Positions 11,088 to 23,122 of a DNA stretch of 64,000 nucleotides are shown here, in pieces. Both the position numbers and the translations under genes were made by a program. The stretch covers positions 2,914,001 to 2,978,000 of the forward strand of contig VDMD01000002.1 in NCBI GenBank assembly GCA_007026445.1. The letters are read 5' to 3'. Each line of letters begins with the position of its first letter. Positions within the stretch are counted from its first letter, which is position 1. The DNA comes from Schizophyllum amplum. Its lineage: Eukaryota > Basidiomycota > Agaricomycetes > Agaricales > Schizophyllaceae. Below the pieces are notes generated by a model. The model made no database searches. It saw only the letters and a program-made list of their open reading frames with translations, and was not told where the DNA came from.

Positions 11088-13444
11088 ATGGTGCGCATCA
11101 GGAAGAGTGAGCGCCCCCTCCTTCAAAGGTATACCAGGTCACTGATGTGATGCGCAGGGACGAGCAAGCGGGGGACAACACATGACCGGAGGAAAGTCCA
11201 CAACAAAATCAAGGAGGGGAAGAAGAAGAAGGCCAAGGCCGCGAAGAAGGATACCCAGTGGAAGTCAAGTGCGTGGTCCCGCAAGTCTTACTTGGGCCTA
11301 TGCTTATACGCGTTGCAGAGCAAAAGAAGGATCCTGGTATCCCCAACAACTTCCCCTTCAAGGATCAGCTGCTCGCCGAAGTCGCGGAGCAGCGCCGCAT
11401 CGTGCGTCCCTCTCTCTCTCAATCGCGACACCGTCACTGACAATGTCATAGGCTGCTGAAGAGAAGCAGCAGCGCAAGACTGGTAAGAAGGCCGAGCGCA
11501 AGGCAGCGGACCTGCTCGCGGCAGGACAGGACGCCGCCGCCGAGCTTTCGGACGATGGCGACTTCGACGGCGTGGGCAGCATAAGCGCCAAGAAGCTCAA
11601 CGTAGCCGCATTCACTATGCGCGACGCCAAGCGTGCTGCGCCAGTCGTGGAAGAGGAGGAGGAAGAGGATGCGCCGATGCTCATGGACCCCGAGTTGGCG
11701 ACCCTGCGCGCGGTGTTGGACAAGGCGGACGCGGTCATCGAGGTTCTGGACGCACGCGACCCGCAGACCTTCCGGAGCGCCGCTCTTGAAAAACATATCA
11801 TGGAGGGGAACAAGAAACTCATGCTGGTGCTCAACAAGATCGGTGAGCATACCCAACGTTGCGACTCATACCGGTGTAGCTAAACTTTGGTCAGACTTGT
11901 GCCCTCGCGAGGCCGTCGCAGCGTGGTACTCCCATCTGAGGGGCGAGCAGCCGACATTCCTGTTCCGCTCAGCGTCGTCGTGCTTGCCGGTAGCTCCGAT
12001 AGCTCCAGACGTGAAGGGCAAGGCCAAGGCGTCCACAAACGACGCTATCGGCGCCGGTGCCATCCTGGATCAGCTACGGAGTTGGGCTGCCGAGAAGAAG
12101 GGCGATACGCCTTTCACAGTCGCCGTGGTGGGCGTGACGAACGTGCGTTCAAACTGGACTGCATGTTTCGGCTTCCGCTGACCACCATCCAGTCTGGTAA
12201 GAGCTCGCTCGTCAACTCGTTGCTGAAGAAGTCTGCATTGCCTGTGTACACCCTTGCCACATCGTCGAGAGGACCGACCACCACGGAGGTGCCGCAGGAG
12301 GTGTCACTCGATGCTACCCTTTCTGTCCTCGATACACCCGGTCTCGCATGGACACCCCTCTCGTCCGACGATGATAGCGCGAATGCGGTACGCGCCCGCG
12401 ATATCCTGATGCGCAACAAGGGCCGTATCGACCGCCTTAAGGACCCGGAGCCAGCCGGTGGGTCAGGCGTGCCTCATAACATGAACCATGCCTCATTCTC
12501 TACCTACAGTGGAGAACTTCGTGTCCCGCGCCACGACCGAGGACCTTATGCTTCTCTACAGCCTCCCCGCCTTCATCAAGGACGACAGCGAAGCCTTCCT
12601 CAAAGGCGTCGCGCGCGCGAAGCAACTCATCAAGAAGGTGCGCTCAATTATTATATCTCCTTGTCAATCCTACTGACATGCCTTCTCTCTCCAGCACGGT
12701 GCAATTGACCTCACCACGGCCGCCCGCGTTGTGCTTCGCGACTGGAGCACGGGCAGGATAAAATGGTACACTCCGGGCCCGGCGGCCGCGGACGCAGCGC
12801 AGGCGGACGAGGCTATCTTGTCCCGCCTGTCCACGCGCAAGGAGCTCCGCCGTGCAGGCGGGCTCGTCAAGCTAACGCCGGGCACTGTCGAGACGCGCAC
12901 GGTGGACTTGGAAGCGCCCTGGGTGCATGTCACCGGTGCCCCGGTACGTACCGGCGAGGATGACGATGACGATGATTGGGAGGACGTGGACGAGGACGAA
13001 GATATGGATGATGGCGAGAGCGAGGATGGTGAGATGGACGAAGATGAAGAGGATGACGAGGATGAGGAAGAGGAGCTGCCCGCACCCCCGCCGAAGCGTA
13101 AGCGTCAAGCCGGCGACCAGTCCCTGCCTCCTCCGCCCGCCAAGAAAGTCGCGTTCGCCGCGAAGACGAAGGTGACCGCCCGCTCCGCGCCCGCCGCGTC
13201 GCAGCCAACGAAGTCGGTGCTGAAGGCGACCACCACGACGTCTTCGTCGGTGAAGACCGTGACATCTTCGTCAGTGAAGACCGCCTCGACCTCGGCAAAG
13301 ACGGCGAAGACCGTCACAAAAGCCGCGAAAACAGTACCCAAGGTCGCCCCACCCACCAAAGCACCCAGGGTTGCGAATGTCGGGAAGAAGACGTCGGGCA
13401 AGCCGACTGGCGAGAACGAGTACGACTTTGGGAGCTTCTTCTGA
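11088..13444 (+). CDS. NUG1: Nucleolar circularly permuted GTPase NUG1/GNL3
   Basis: Eight exons (11088-11106, 11158-11268, 11319-11401, 11452-11842, 11895-12142, 12193-12457, 12510-12637, 12695-13444); 664 aa. A basic N-terminal GN3L/Grn1-type segment (KRGTTHDRRK...KKKK) comes first. The GTPase motifs occur in permuted order: DARDP, then G4 NKID (about 199-202), G1 GVTNSGKSSLVN (about 281-292) and G3 DTPG. The C-terminal region is strongly acidic (Asp/Glu run), then Lys/Thr/Ser-rich, ending YDFGSFF. Family knowledge: Nug1/GNL3 GTPases act in nucleolar 60S pre-ribosome maturation and export. Exon 5 ends exactly between GVTN and SGKSS, so the P-loop is split by an intron. Confidence 0.92.
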
Positions 13445-14084
13445 TTTGCTGTATGTATATACGCACAATGTTGTATGTACGCTCTCATAGTTCCAGGCCA
13501 TGCATATTATATGATGCATATGCATGAGGATTGTTCTAGGAATTCCATCCCGTCTACGTGTCGATGGGCGGCCCAAGCATTCGGTCAAACGATTGCAAGC
13601 TCCCTCTTTCTCGTGACTTCTGCTGGAAAATGTGATGCTTCATGCTTTTAACTACGCTGAGGCAGAACGACAGCCTGTGGAGACTAGCTAAGGCAGAAGT
13701 CGTTCGTGATACACGAGGTTATAGAACCTGTTTGTAGTACCGTTTACTGACGAGTGCAACACGCGTCCAGCGTGCACATCAAACGGTGACGGACATGAAG
13801 GATGAGATATTGCAGCATTTCACACACCAAAAGAGCGAAACAAAGAGCAGATGAGTCTGTGGCCGCAAGCTGGGAGCAGCGTCGGAACTTATCGAAAGAG
13901 TCAGCATTCGCTGTTCGCGGTCCCGGTCAGCATCGATCTTTCATTGAGCCTAGGTTCGTTGTGAGTGTCAACGTCAGGGATTGAGATGTAGGGATATGCA
14001 TTCTAGGCTTTCTCGCCTCTCTCTTCCTCAATTGACCAACAAGCATACGGCAGCGGTCATACAAAAGCTCAGCCGCCTTTCACA
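13445..14084. other. Intergenic between NUG1 and tRNA-Ser
   Basis: No gene is supported. Contains the NUG1 3' flank and the 5' flank of the tRNA. No repeat or conserved motif was recognised. Confidence 0.4.
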
Positions 14085-14191
14085 GGCACCATGGCGGAGT
14101 GGTTAACGCGAGAGATTAGAATGGATAGCGGTGTGATATCTTGTTTATCTCTTCCTCTTTGAGGGCGCAGGTTCGAATCCTGCTGGTGTCG
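14085..14191 (+). tRNA. tRNA-Ser(AGA) with a 25-nt intron
   Basis: The acceptor arms GGCACCA and TGGTGTC pair fully (one G-U), and the T arm is GCAGG-TTCGAAT-CCTGC. A long variable arm (CCTC/GAGG) fits serine. The anticodon stem AGAGA/TCTCT encloses T-T-AGA-A, then an insert at 14122-14146, then A. The insert sits right after position 37, the canonical eukaryotic tRNA intron site. A run of ten T about 20 nt downstream is a Pol III terminator. Two intron-free copies of the same isoacceptor occur elsewhere in the window. Confidence 0.93.
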
Positions 14192-14372
14192 TACGGCTCT
14201 CTAGAATATCCATTACTTTTTTTTTCTCTTCAGCGACGACTAAAGACAACGTGCCCGCAGAGGTATATCGGTGAGGTGATGCCCTTGCTTGTTCCGCGTC
14301 GATGCTAAATTCCCAACATCTACCTTCTACATACACGACGCCGGACCTTGCTCGTATACCGCCTGATCATCA

Positions 14373-16782
14373 CTATCGCTCATCGTCATATCTATCATCG
14401 ACCTTACTCTTCTCCTTCAAGACGCGCGCATGCAGAGCCCACTCAGTGCTATCTGAGTCCGGCTCCTCGTCCGCCCAGTGCAGATCTTCGTCGTTTGGAG
14501 GCGCTCGTGGAAGTGGCTGGACCTGGGAACAAGTGAGCGCTTGTCGAGATCGAGATTCATTGCACGGATGGCAGCAGAAGACATTTCAGAGGCACTGGAT
14601 GAGCGAAGGATACATCGCAGCGTGGGCGGGCGAAGAAAACAAGACGGGCTGAAAGCATAGCACACTCACCTCCCATTTCGGCGCTACGTCGATGGTGTCG
14701 ATATCGACCTCTTCTTCCTCCTGCAACATCTTGCGCTTCACGATCTCCGACTCGTCCTCCTGCGAGTAAGGTCAGCAAGCGTATCATAACTTACCAGGAC
14801 GCCCTGCTCGCAAACGAAAGTCTCGCAAGAGAGTCCTCCCCCATAAAGTCGTCACGCATCAAGACTGATCTCCACATCGTACTCTTTCCTTGCCCCAGGA
14901 ATCGTGCACTCACAATATCGAACTCATCCTCCCGCTCCTCGTACATGATATTCTCGTCAAGCTCCTCGAAATCGCCCGCGAACGCGCCCCATCGCTCCTG
15001 AGTCGGGGCGTGCCAGATGAGAATGTTGCCTTGGGACGTGTTCGATAGCAGCATCGAGCGGGCGGGGTTCCACTGGATGGGGGTAGGAGATCAGCGATTT
15101 GACAAACGCATTACCATGCCCACAGCAGCACCGCGCGCAACGCAGCACAACGCTCAACGCATCACCACGCCCAAGGCAGCACCTCAGCCAGCGCAGCCCA
15201 CGTCCAACGCATCACTGCACCCAGCACAGCACCATCACTCCCAAAACACTCACATGACACCACAACAAAGTCTCCGTCCCCCCATCCAGCGCCGTCGCCA
15301 GCTGCCCGTCGCTCGACAGGTCCCACACATATATCTTGTGCGCCGCGGGGTCGGCCGCGCCCCCCGCGAGCCACTCGCCGTCAGGGCTGTAGCTGACCGC
15401 GTACCATTGCGTCTTGTTGATCGGGTCTGAGAAGCGGTGTGTGGGGTCGAGGTCGTGTTCGAGGATCTGGGAGGAGGGGCGGGTGGGTTAGTTTGTTGGG
15501 GCAAGCTGGGCGTGAAAGGAGATTATGAAGGAAGAGACTGGGTGAGGGAGTGGAGGGTAGTGGGGGAAGGGCAAAAGAAAGGAGGATAGGATAGATGCGA
15601 GAGGACAATAGCAAGAGAAGACAGAAACAACCACCCACCTCGCCATCCGGGTCCGGGCGCGGATACGACGGCGTGACAAATTGTCTGAGTGTGCGATCCG
15701 TTGTGTTCGTGACGAAGCGGCTGCAAAGGGGTCAACATGAGTTACAGAGAAGGAAATGGCAGGGAGCAGGGGGAGACAACAGTGTGGAGGAAGGGACACA
15801 AGACGTACCGGCCTGACTTGGTGAACTCGATATCCGTGACTGGATTTGTTCAGCAAAATACTGGCAAGAGATGCAAGGAGCACATAATGGGAGTGAACAT
15901 ACCTTTGATCTGCCCTGTAATGCCGGCTATTCGGTGGCGGGCAACGAGCTGAGTGCGGTGTTAGTATATTCTTGAATGAATAAAACATGCGCCAGGTGAA
16001 AGGGGACGCAACGGAGCGCACCATCTTTGTCCGCGTATTATAGACGTGGACCTGCCCATTGCTGGTCCCGACGAAGATGTGGCGCCCAGAGGGGTCGAAG
16101 CGAGCGCAGGTTCTGCGTGGGGTGTCGGTGCGTCAGTGACGATGTAGGTCAGGTCGCACAAGCGGAGCGGCAGGCCACTTACGCCCGGCAATTCACATCC
16201 TCCTCGCTGATGTAGGCCACGAAGCTGCAGTACTCGTGATCCCGGCGGAGGTCGTAGATGTACACGTCGCCAGGGATAGCTACAAGGATTATCTTGCTGT
16301 GATTTGGTTTAGTACAGATATAGAGAGAATCGAGGCGAATGCATGCACCTATTCCTTGGATGGAACTGCGCGGACAGCACCGGTGCGTCGTGGCGGAAAG
16401 TCATGACACGTTGCATGGGTTCCTGCACATTCTCCAGATCCCATAATGCGACGTTCCAGTCTTGCGAGGCGGTGAGGAGGTACCGTGAGCGGCGGGACCA
16501 GCTGCGAAGCGTGTGTAAGGGGAGCGCGCGCTTGGGCGCCTAAATGTGATCGACGCACTCCAGGGCAGTTATGGTGCGGACATGCGCGTCTAGATCGCGT
16601 ACAACTTCTCGCGTCTCGAGGTCCCAGACGCGAACGAGACCGTCGAGGGAGCCTGCGGCGACGTAGCGGCCGGTGGGGTCAAAGCAGGCCATGTTGCTGG
16701 TGGCGTTCAGTGATGTCTGTACCGCTGTAGGGTACGAGGGGCGGTTGTAGTTGTCTATAAAGGAGTATTCAGGACGTTTCAT
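14373..16782 (-). CDS. SWD1: COMPASS subunit Swd1 (RbBP5-like WD40 protein)
   Basis: Eleven exons, 450 aa: 16782-16559, 16501-16349, 16296-16183, 16112-16022, 15948-15903, 15839-15809 (31 nt), 15720-15639, 15466-15254, 15072-14914, 14759-14670, 14522-14373. The N-terminus NYNRPSYPTAVQTSLNATSN and the first blade ACFDPTGRYVAAG...VWDLET are typical of Swd1/RbBP5. Further WD blades follow (QDWNVALWDLENV, HKIYVWDLSS, NTSQGNILIWHAP). After the propeller comes an acidic stretch with VDIDTIDV, the hinge region known from RbBP5. Role: scaffold of the Set1/MLL H3K4 methyltransferase complex. The intron after REDEFDI is long (154 nt) for this genome. Divergent from another WD40 gene, WDR89. Confidence 0.92.
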
Positions 16783-17154
16783 GGGTATGTGGATGACTGG
16801 AGCGCACTGATAAGCTGTTCGTTCATCTTGAACTCCGGGGGAGGGAAGTCCAGGGGAAGTCGTAAGTTGTGCTGTTCGTGGGTGCTATTGCATGAAGCAA
16901 GCTCTCGAGTATATGTAAATTGTTTTGTTCGTGATAATTCTCTGGTGTCTAGGACGACCGAAGGTTGATGCGTAGTACTACTTTAGAGGGATGGTGGAAG
17001 GAACAAAGAACAATGGCAAGAAGCACGAGCCAGCGAGGTACGGAACATCGGCCCTAAGTGCCGTAAGGGGTGCACCCCGACCGAGCAATGATCAGATTCT
17101 TCACCGATCTCCTGGTCAACCTTCGCCTTCACCTACTAATACCATTACTCCGCG
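16783..17154. promoter_or_regulatory. Divergent promoter region SWD1 / WDR89
   Basis: A 372-bp spacer lies between two head-to-head start codons. It is AT-richer near 16900-16990. No named element was identified and no coding sequence was seen. Confidence 0.45.
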
Positions 17155-18851
17155 ATGCCCTCTCTCACAGAGTCCCCCACTCTGCAACACATCACCCGCC
17201 CGGAATGCTCTACATGGATTGCTTCGGAAGCGTACATCATGTCCATTGCCGCGCTCCCCTCGCGCTACGCGATCGCCCCCTCCGCACCGAGCACCTCCAT
17301 AGACATCCTCGACCAGACCAACCTGCGCATTGTGCAAAGCCTCCCCGGGCACACGGGCGGCGTCACCACTCTACGTACCGTCAGCGCCATTGGGGGATCG
17401 AATGCTCCAGCACTCGTGTCGAGTGGGCGCGACGGAAGCGTCAAGATGTGGGACGAGCGCAGTAACGCGCATAGCATCAAGAGTGAGCGGGACTGAGAGG
17501 TCGTGTGTCTGCGGGCGCTGAATGACCAAGGCTGCAGTGACGGACCTCGGAAAAGCGCGCGCGATTCTTTGCGTGGATGTCTCCCCCGACGGGTTAACGG
17601 TTGCTGGCGGCACGGACCTGCAGGGCGATGATGCCACGATCTTGTACTGGTGTGTCCCCTTCTGTCCTCCATCTTCTCCGCAAGAAAGTGAACACTCTAC
17701 CCAGGGATCCCCGCCAGCCGGCAGCGCCCCTCCGCGCCCACTCCTCCACACACTCGGACGACATCACCACCCTCCACTTCTCCCCTTTTGATCCCTCCGG
17801 CAAAACGCTCCTCTCCGCCTCCTCCGACGGGCTGTTGAGTGTATCTAACGCAGCGGAGGACGACGAAGATGAGGCCGTGCTCCACGTCGCCAACTGGGGG
17901 TGCAGCGTCAGCCAGGCGGACTGGGTTGGCGCGAGGGGAACAAGTCCTACGATTACGACGAATGCCAGCGGCACGGACACCCCACACGCCATTTGGGCCG
18001 CCAGCGACATGGAGACCTTCAGCACCTGGTCCCCAGAGCTCGACCCATACACCAGCTTCGACATCAAGGCGCCCGCCGTGCAGCGCATCGACCGGCCCTG
18101 GGTCACCGACTACCTGATCGCGGGTCACAGTACGGGGGATGCGTCCCATCCCCTGGCGTTGTTTGTGGGGAGTAATGAGTGAGTGGGCGGGGGCATGGGC
18201 TTTTGACGGAAGACGCAGGAGCGTTCTGCGAAAGCCCATGGTCTTTTCATCTTCGTGTCCCATGCTCATGCATTACACTCCCACAGAGGCGACATCGCTC
18301 TCATATCGCCATCCTCGAGCGCGTCCGAACCGACCACCTCATGGACCCTACACAAAAAGTGGCTTCACGGGCACGCAGGCGTTGTGCGCTCGTTGCTTTG
18401 GGATGAGAGTGTGAGTTTCGATTTTTCTGTCGAGACTGATTGTATCTTTTGGTCGAGATGTCTTTGAAGATTGGCGGCACCATCGCGTTGTTTAAAACAT
18501 GCGTCTGCGTATCTGACATGTGTCTATATCTCTAACATACGCTCACCAGAACGGCGTCCTCGTCACCGGCGGTGAAGACTCAAAGCTGAACGTCTGGTCG
18601 CTCAATGGGACGACCATGGATGACGAGGGGAACGGCATGAACAACGGCGGGAACGACATGGACGACGACGGGAATGAAATGGATATGGACGCACCACAGA
18701 TGCCATACCAATCACCGGGCTCCTCGCAAGGGAGGAAACGCAGCATGAGTTGGGATGGCGAGGACGAGTTGGTGCGTTCGTATTCCTTGCCGATACCGGA
18801 GTGCGGGCTAATCCGTATCTTTAACAGGAGGGGAAGCGGGTGAGGAGGTGA
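17155..18851 (+). CDS. WDR89: WD repeat-containing protein 89 homologue
   Basis: Six exons (17155-17482, 17538-17649, 17705-18178, 18287-18410, 18550-18771, 18828-18851); 427 aa. Blades include SGRDGSVKMWDER, GGTDLQGDDATILYWDPR, SASSDGLLSV and, near the end, HGHAGVVRSLLWDES...LVTGGEDSKLNVW. The last of these, with the preceding CSVSQADW segment, is the WDR89-like pattern. A Met/Asn/Asp-rich linker (GMNNGGNDMDDDG) and a basic end GRKRSMSWDGEDEL-EGKRVRR follow. The final exon is 24 nt. The precise function of WDR89 is not established; a propeller scaffold role is inferred. Confidence 0.82.
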
Positions 18852-19566
18852 CACGCTGTACCGCGTGATTCGCCACGCTACATGCTTTCCACTGCAGTTC
18901 CTACTTGTCAAGTGGCACCTAAGGGGCGTGATCTGTGACTTCATTTTGGAAACGCAGCCTATCGCGTGAATGATGACCAAAGGGCGTCCAGACAGGGAAC
19001 AATGGTCGCGTATCACTTGCTGACAGCGGGTGCATAGACTTGGTCACCGTCATGGAACCATCGTAAGCCGGTTGAATTCGCCCCTCTTCGTTTCCCGTTT
19101 CCCTTGGATCCTTCACAACTCTCTCGTCACTTCCTTGCGCCGAACTAGCATTATGCCACGCCCCTCTCACTATACGACATTACGCTCCGAGGGTCACTTC
19201 TCCCGCTCTTCTGACCACTTGCTGCCGTGCATGAAAGGTGTCCCGCTCCACGGCCGGTGCTGGCGCGTCCCGCCGGCGCGGCAATCTGGTACGCTAGGCT
19301 TTTATGCGCGACGCGCTAGGAAGGATCTACTAACTGTGATCATGTAAGTGGAACACCTAATGGCGCTGGTGCGCCTGCGAGAAATATTCGCATGATTTTA
19401 TTTAGCTAAAAAAGCGCGGGAGCTGAAGCGCTGAAGTGCTGAAGGTAGAGCGCCTGACTCGGCCGGCCTCTACGGTTTATTTCGAGTCGCTTGTTCAAGT
19501 TCAACATTCCACGTGAGCGCGGTGATCGCCATTTGATCGTGACTTGCTTCCCAATCAATCAGTGAG
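18852..19566. other. Intergenic region
   Basis: No supported gene. A short open stretch at 19030-19347 has no protein-like character. No repeat was recognised. Confidence 0.4.
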
Positions 19567-19802
19567 ATGAAGCTCAAGTTCCCTCAGCCTGTTCTTGACC
19601 AAATCAACTCTACATACGCGCGCAGTCGTAGTCTGACAGCTGCCGTCCAGAAAGCTCTCCGATCAGTACGTGAACCTACACCCGGAGCGTATCCGTCTGA
19701 TGAGCGCTTTCGTCCGTGCAGCGCGTCTCCAAACAGTCAAACCTGTTACTTGATCAGGGGTCGTTCGCAACCTCATACGGCCGCGAAGACATCACCGCAT
19801 AG
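19567..19802 (+). CDS. Small two-exon gene, 59 residues, function unknown
   Basis: Exons 19567-19665 and 19722-19802 are joined in phase 0 by a 56-nt intron with a good donor (GTACGT) and acceptor (GTGCAG). The product begins MKLKFPQPVLDQINSTYARS and ends SYGREDITA; it is amphipathic, basic and lacks a membrane segment. The even amino-acid use, the frame kept across the intron and the clean GAG ATG start context argue for a real gene. No family was recognised. It lies 176 bp upstream of TRP4 copy 1 on the same strand. Confidence 0.5.
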
Positions 19803-19978
19803 GACCGTTATGCTCCCCGGCCTGAGCGTATAGGACCACCGAGTAAGCCTGCACGCACTACAACCAATCCGGAGCACATAAATCCGCTGTCGAAACAGCG
19901 AAGGACATTCCTCCTTTCCACCACCCACGCCCTCACCCACACCCTACGCACACGCCCCCCATCCACACGCAGCTCACC

Positions 19979-21126
19979 ATGTCGACCTACACCCCGGACA
20001 CCTTCAAGCCGCTGCTGAAGAAGCTCGTGCAAAAGCCCGAGTACTTCTACCCCGATGACTTGCGCGCGATGCTTGAGCACATCTTCACGCCGGGCGCAGT
20101 GCTGGACGCCCAGCTCGGCGCCTTCATGACCGCCCTGCACATTCAGCGTGTCGAGCGCCGTCCAGAGATGCTCATGTGCGCTGCCGCTGTCCTCCGTGAA
20201 CGCGCCCTCAAGGCAAACGTCCTCGATCGTGACGGGGACTACATCGTCGACATTGTCGGCACTGGTGGTGACGGCTATTCCCTCTTCAACGTCAGCACGA
20301 CCGCCGCCGTGGTTGCTGCCGGCGCTGGCGCCCGTGTCATCAAGGTGAGCCTGCACTCCAGCCAAGTCGTGTACCGTTCACTGACATTTTCCCTCAGCAC
20401 GGCTCCCGTGCAAGCACCTCTGCGTCCGGCTCCGCCGACCTGCTGCAGTCGCTTGACTGTCTCTTCCCCGCGCCCTCGCCTGACATCGAGAACCCGATCC
20501 CGAAAATCCCCTTCACCTTCATCCTCGCACCCCACTACCACCCCACCCTCGCCTCCATCGCGCCCTTCCGCAAGGCGCTACCATTCCGCACGATGTTCAA
20601 CGTCCTCGGGCCGCTGCTCAACCCCGCGAAGCCGAGCGGCATGGTCCTCGGCGTCGCCGAGAAGGAGATCGGCGAGACCTTCGCGCACTCGATCAAGGAC
20701 GCCGGCGCGCAGCGCGCCATGGTCGTCTGCGGTTACGAGGGTCTCGATGAAATCAGCTGCGCGGGGCCGACGCACGTGTGGTCGTTTGATGAGACGAATG
20801 AGGAGGTCGTCGAGAGCACGATCAGCCCGGCGGACTTTGGCGTGCGCGCGCACCCGCTGACAGACGTCGGGGGGTCGAGCGCGCAGGAGAACGCGAAGAC
20901 GTTTGTGAAGTTGCTGCAGCGGAGCGGGGAGCCAGTCGAGGAGGAGCTGGTGCCGGTGCTGGACTTTGTGATCATCAACGCGGCGGCATTGCTCAAGATC
21001 TCGGGGTTGGCGAAGACCTACAAGGAGGGCGCAGACATGGCGCGGGAAAGCGTTGTTAGCGGCAAGGCATGGGCAGCGTTGGAGACCTTCCGTGAGCAGG
21101 GCAGGCAAGCCATGGTCCAGTCATAG
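19979..21126 (+). CDS. TRP4: Anthranilate phosphoribosyltransferase, copy 1
   Basis: Two exons (19979-20344, 20398-21126), 364 aa. Transfers the phosphoribosyl group of PRPP to anthranilate, the second step of tryptophan synthesis from chorismate. The PRPP-binding loop GTGGDGYSLFNVST is at about 94-107, and the second conserved block HGSRASTSASGSADLL starts at residue 123, where most TrpD enzymes have HGNR. Further TrpD blocks are RTMFNVLGPLLNPA, GLDEIS and the ADFG segment. The intron falls exactly between VIK and HGS. A paralogue with the same intron lies 2 kb downstream on the same strand. Confidence 0.93.
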
Positions 21127-21468
21127 ATGAAAAGTATATGTATACGGTATTTATTCGCATGCATTAATGTAATCCTACCCCATGGCACACTCAGTACTCA
21201 TGTCTTGACCTTGAAGCTTGAGTTTGAGTGAATGTATCGACTGAGTGTACTCCAGAACTTGTGATGCTCGCCCTCATGCGAGAGCGAGCGTGCTTCTGAC
21301 TCATAATGACAGGACTCACATGGTATAGCTGGATTCTCAAGCGTTGCGAGATGAGACACGAGAGACGAGTTGAACTTGGCCAGTAGCCGCTGGCAATGTC
21401 GAGAACAATGAACACCCTTGATCAAGGCATATGTGGCGCCATCGTACCTTGTCTTCGTACTCGAACAA

Positions 21469-22486
21469 ATGGTCTTCTCCAACTTGGGCTCACACGAGAA
21501 GGATGCTTTCTTCACCCTGCTCGATGAGTATGTAAACCACGATCTTGCGCACCTCATCCTCTCATCCAGCCCAGATACTTCGCTTCCCGTCCAGATGTCT
21601 TCGGCGGCCAACAGGGCGCGTCCGCCACGCAGACCGCGACGCGCGCAATGCAAGCCGCGCCCGGCGTCATGTCCGCAGGCATAGGAAAGGCGACGGCCTT
21701 CGGCAAGAGCTTTGCGCAGTCCCACCAGTCGCAGGTGCGTACCCCGCTTGCGCACTCCCGCCGCGACACTGATCGATGCGTATAAGCCAGCCCACGCAGA
21801 CCGGTCCACACATGCGGACGAGCCGGAGGAGTCCACAATGTCGAGTGTATCTAACCGCATCAAGGCGTTCTCTTCCTCACACACCCCGTCGCACGACTCG
21901 GGCAGCGGTGGCGCGGGCTCGCGGGCGAGCATGACGCAGGTCAAGGTGCGTCGGTCGAGCTCGTGTAGATGGCGGCACGCACGAAGCTGATCTACGCGCA
22001 GAAATTCGGCGATGTGGATATGTCGTCCGGGACGAAGATGCTGGGCTCCTTGCGGCACTCGAGCGCCGCCAAGAACGCGCCATTCACGCCACCGCGGACC
22101 GCCCCCGCATTCGCGCCGAAGCAGAACACGTTCTCCCCTCCTCCCGTCAGGCATGCAGCGAGCACGCCACCGGCGGCGGAGCCCGATCCTGAGCCCGAGG
22201 AGGCCCAGGGCGAGTGGGTGGAGATGATGTACGACTACACGTCCGGGGTGCGTTCGCTTCGCCATGTACTCTTGCATGTCTTTGACTTGACGATGATCCC
22301 CTTCCCAGGAACCTGGAGATCTGCAGTGCAGTGAGGGACAGCGTATACTGCTCGTTGAAAGAACTTCGGATGACTGGTAAGCAGTATTGTTGTCGATGGT
22401 TGCACCTCTCACGCGTCAATAGGTGGACCGGTGAGCTGAATGGCAAACGCGGCTTGTTTCCGGCATCGTACTGTAAGATGTTGTAG
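21469..22486 (+). CDS. SH3-domain protein
   Basis: Six exons (21469-21527, 21575-21734, 21787-21945, 22002-22247, 22309-22376, 22423-22486); 251 aa. The N-terminus is MVFSNLGSHEKDAFFTLLDE, the middle is Ser/Pro-rich, and the last 60 residues form an SH3 domain with the ALYDY-like MMYDYTSG, the DDWWTGEL tryptophan pair and the final GLFPASY. Such domains bind Pro-rich partners, often at cortical actin or endocytic sites, but the partner here is unknown. The acceptor of exon 3 must be TATAAG at 21786 rather than the nearby CAG sites, because only that keeps the frame. The start is the ATG at 21469 (CAAATGG). Confidence 0.8.
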
Positions 22487-22737
22487 AATATAAAGTATCA
22501 CCCTGAACCGGCTGCTTGCAATGAACAGGACGAAATCCGCACTGCCGTGATCCTATTGTAACTCAAACAAGAGCGTCGGTGATTCCTGCGTGTCGTGAGC
22601 ACTGGGACGAGAGGCTTGCACGGGATTTGCAGTGGTGTCTTTCACCGATGTCGTTTATTTTATCGGACACATAAGCACTTTGAGTACTATTATCACAAAT
22701 CAAAAAAGAAAAAGAAAGTAGTCCCGATGCAGATGGA

Positions 22738-22819
22738 CGACACCAGCAGGATTCGAACCTGCGCCCTCGAAGAGGAAGAGATTTCTAATCTCTCGCGTTA
22801 ACCACTCCGCCATGGTGCC
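22738..22819 (-). tRNA. tRNA-Ser(AGA), no intron
   Basis: An 82-nt cloverleaf on the minus strand: acceptor GGCACCA/TGGTGTC, anticodon stem AGAGA/TCTCT, loop TTAGAAA with anticodon AGA, long variable arm CCTC-TTC-GAGG, T arm GCAGG/CCTGC. T-runs follow on the transcribed side (A-runs at 22702-22719 on the plus strand). It differs from the copy at 47040 by one base in the variable loop. Confidence 0.93.
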
Positions 22820-23122
22820 TTGATATCCCGTCCACCTCATTACAGTAATCACGTGGGCGCGGCTCGTTCTAGTGTTGCCATCTTTTACAGTGTCTTTTCG
22901 CAAAAGACAACTCAGCACTATGCTTCCAATGCAGACTTCGAAGCGTGTGTTTGTACTTAGATGGTCGGAGTTCAACTTCATCGAACGTGACTGCAGGTGC
23001 CTTTCCAGGCCTTTCCCACGTCTATAGGCTGATCGTGACTTGATAATAAACTCGGCCAGGACGAGTAGTAAGTTCAGGAACAATGGCAGCCACACCACCT
23101 CCGCTCCGACTTGCCTCTCGCC

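Noticed and set aside
21946..21968. 23-nt intron in the SH3 gene
   Set aside because: Too short; a normal 56-nt intron ending at 22001 gives a consistent frame and better acceptor.
21198..22412. 404-codon minus-strand frame
   Set aside because: Shadow of the SH3 gene; Arg/Gly/Ala text without domains, while the plus strand ends in a clear SH3 domain.
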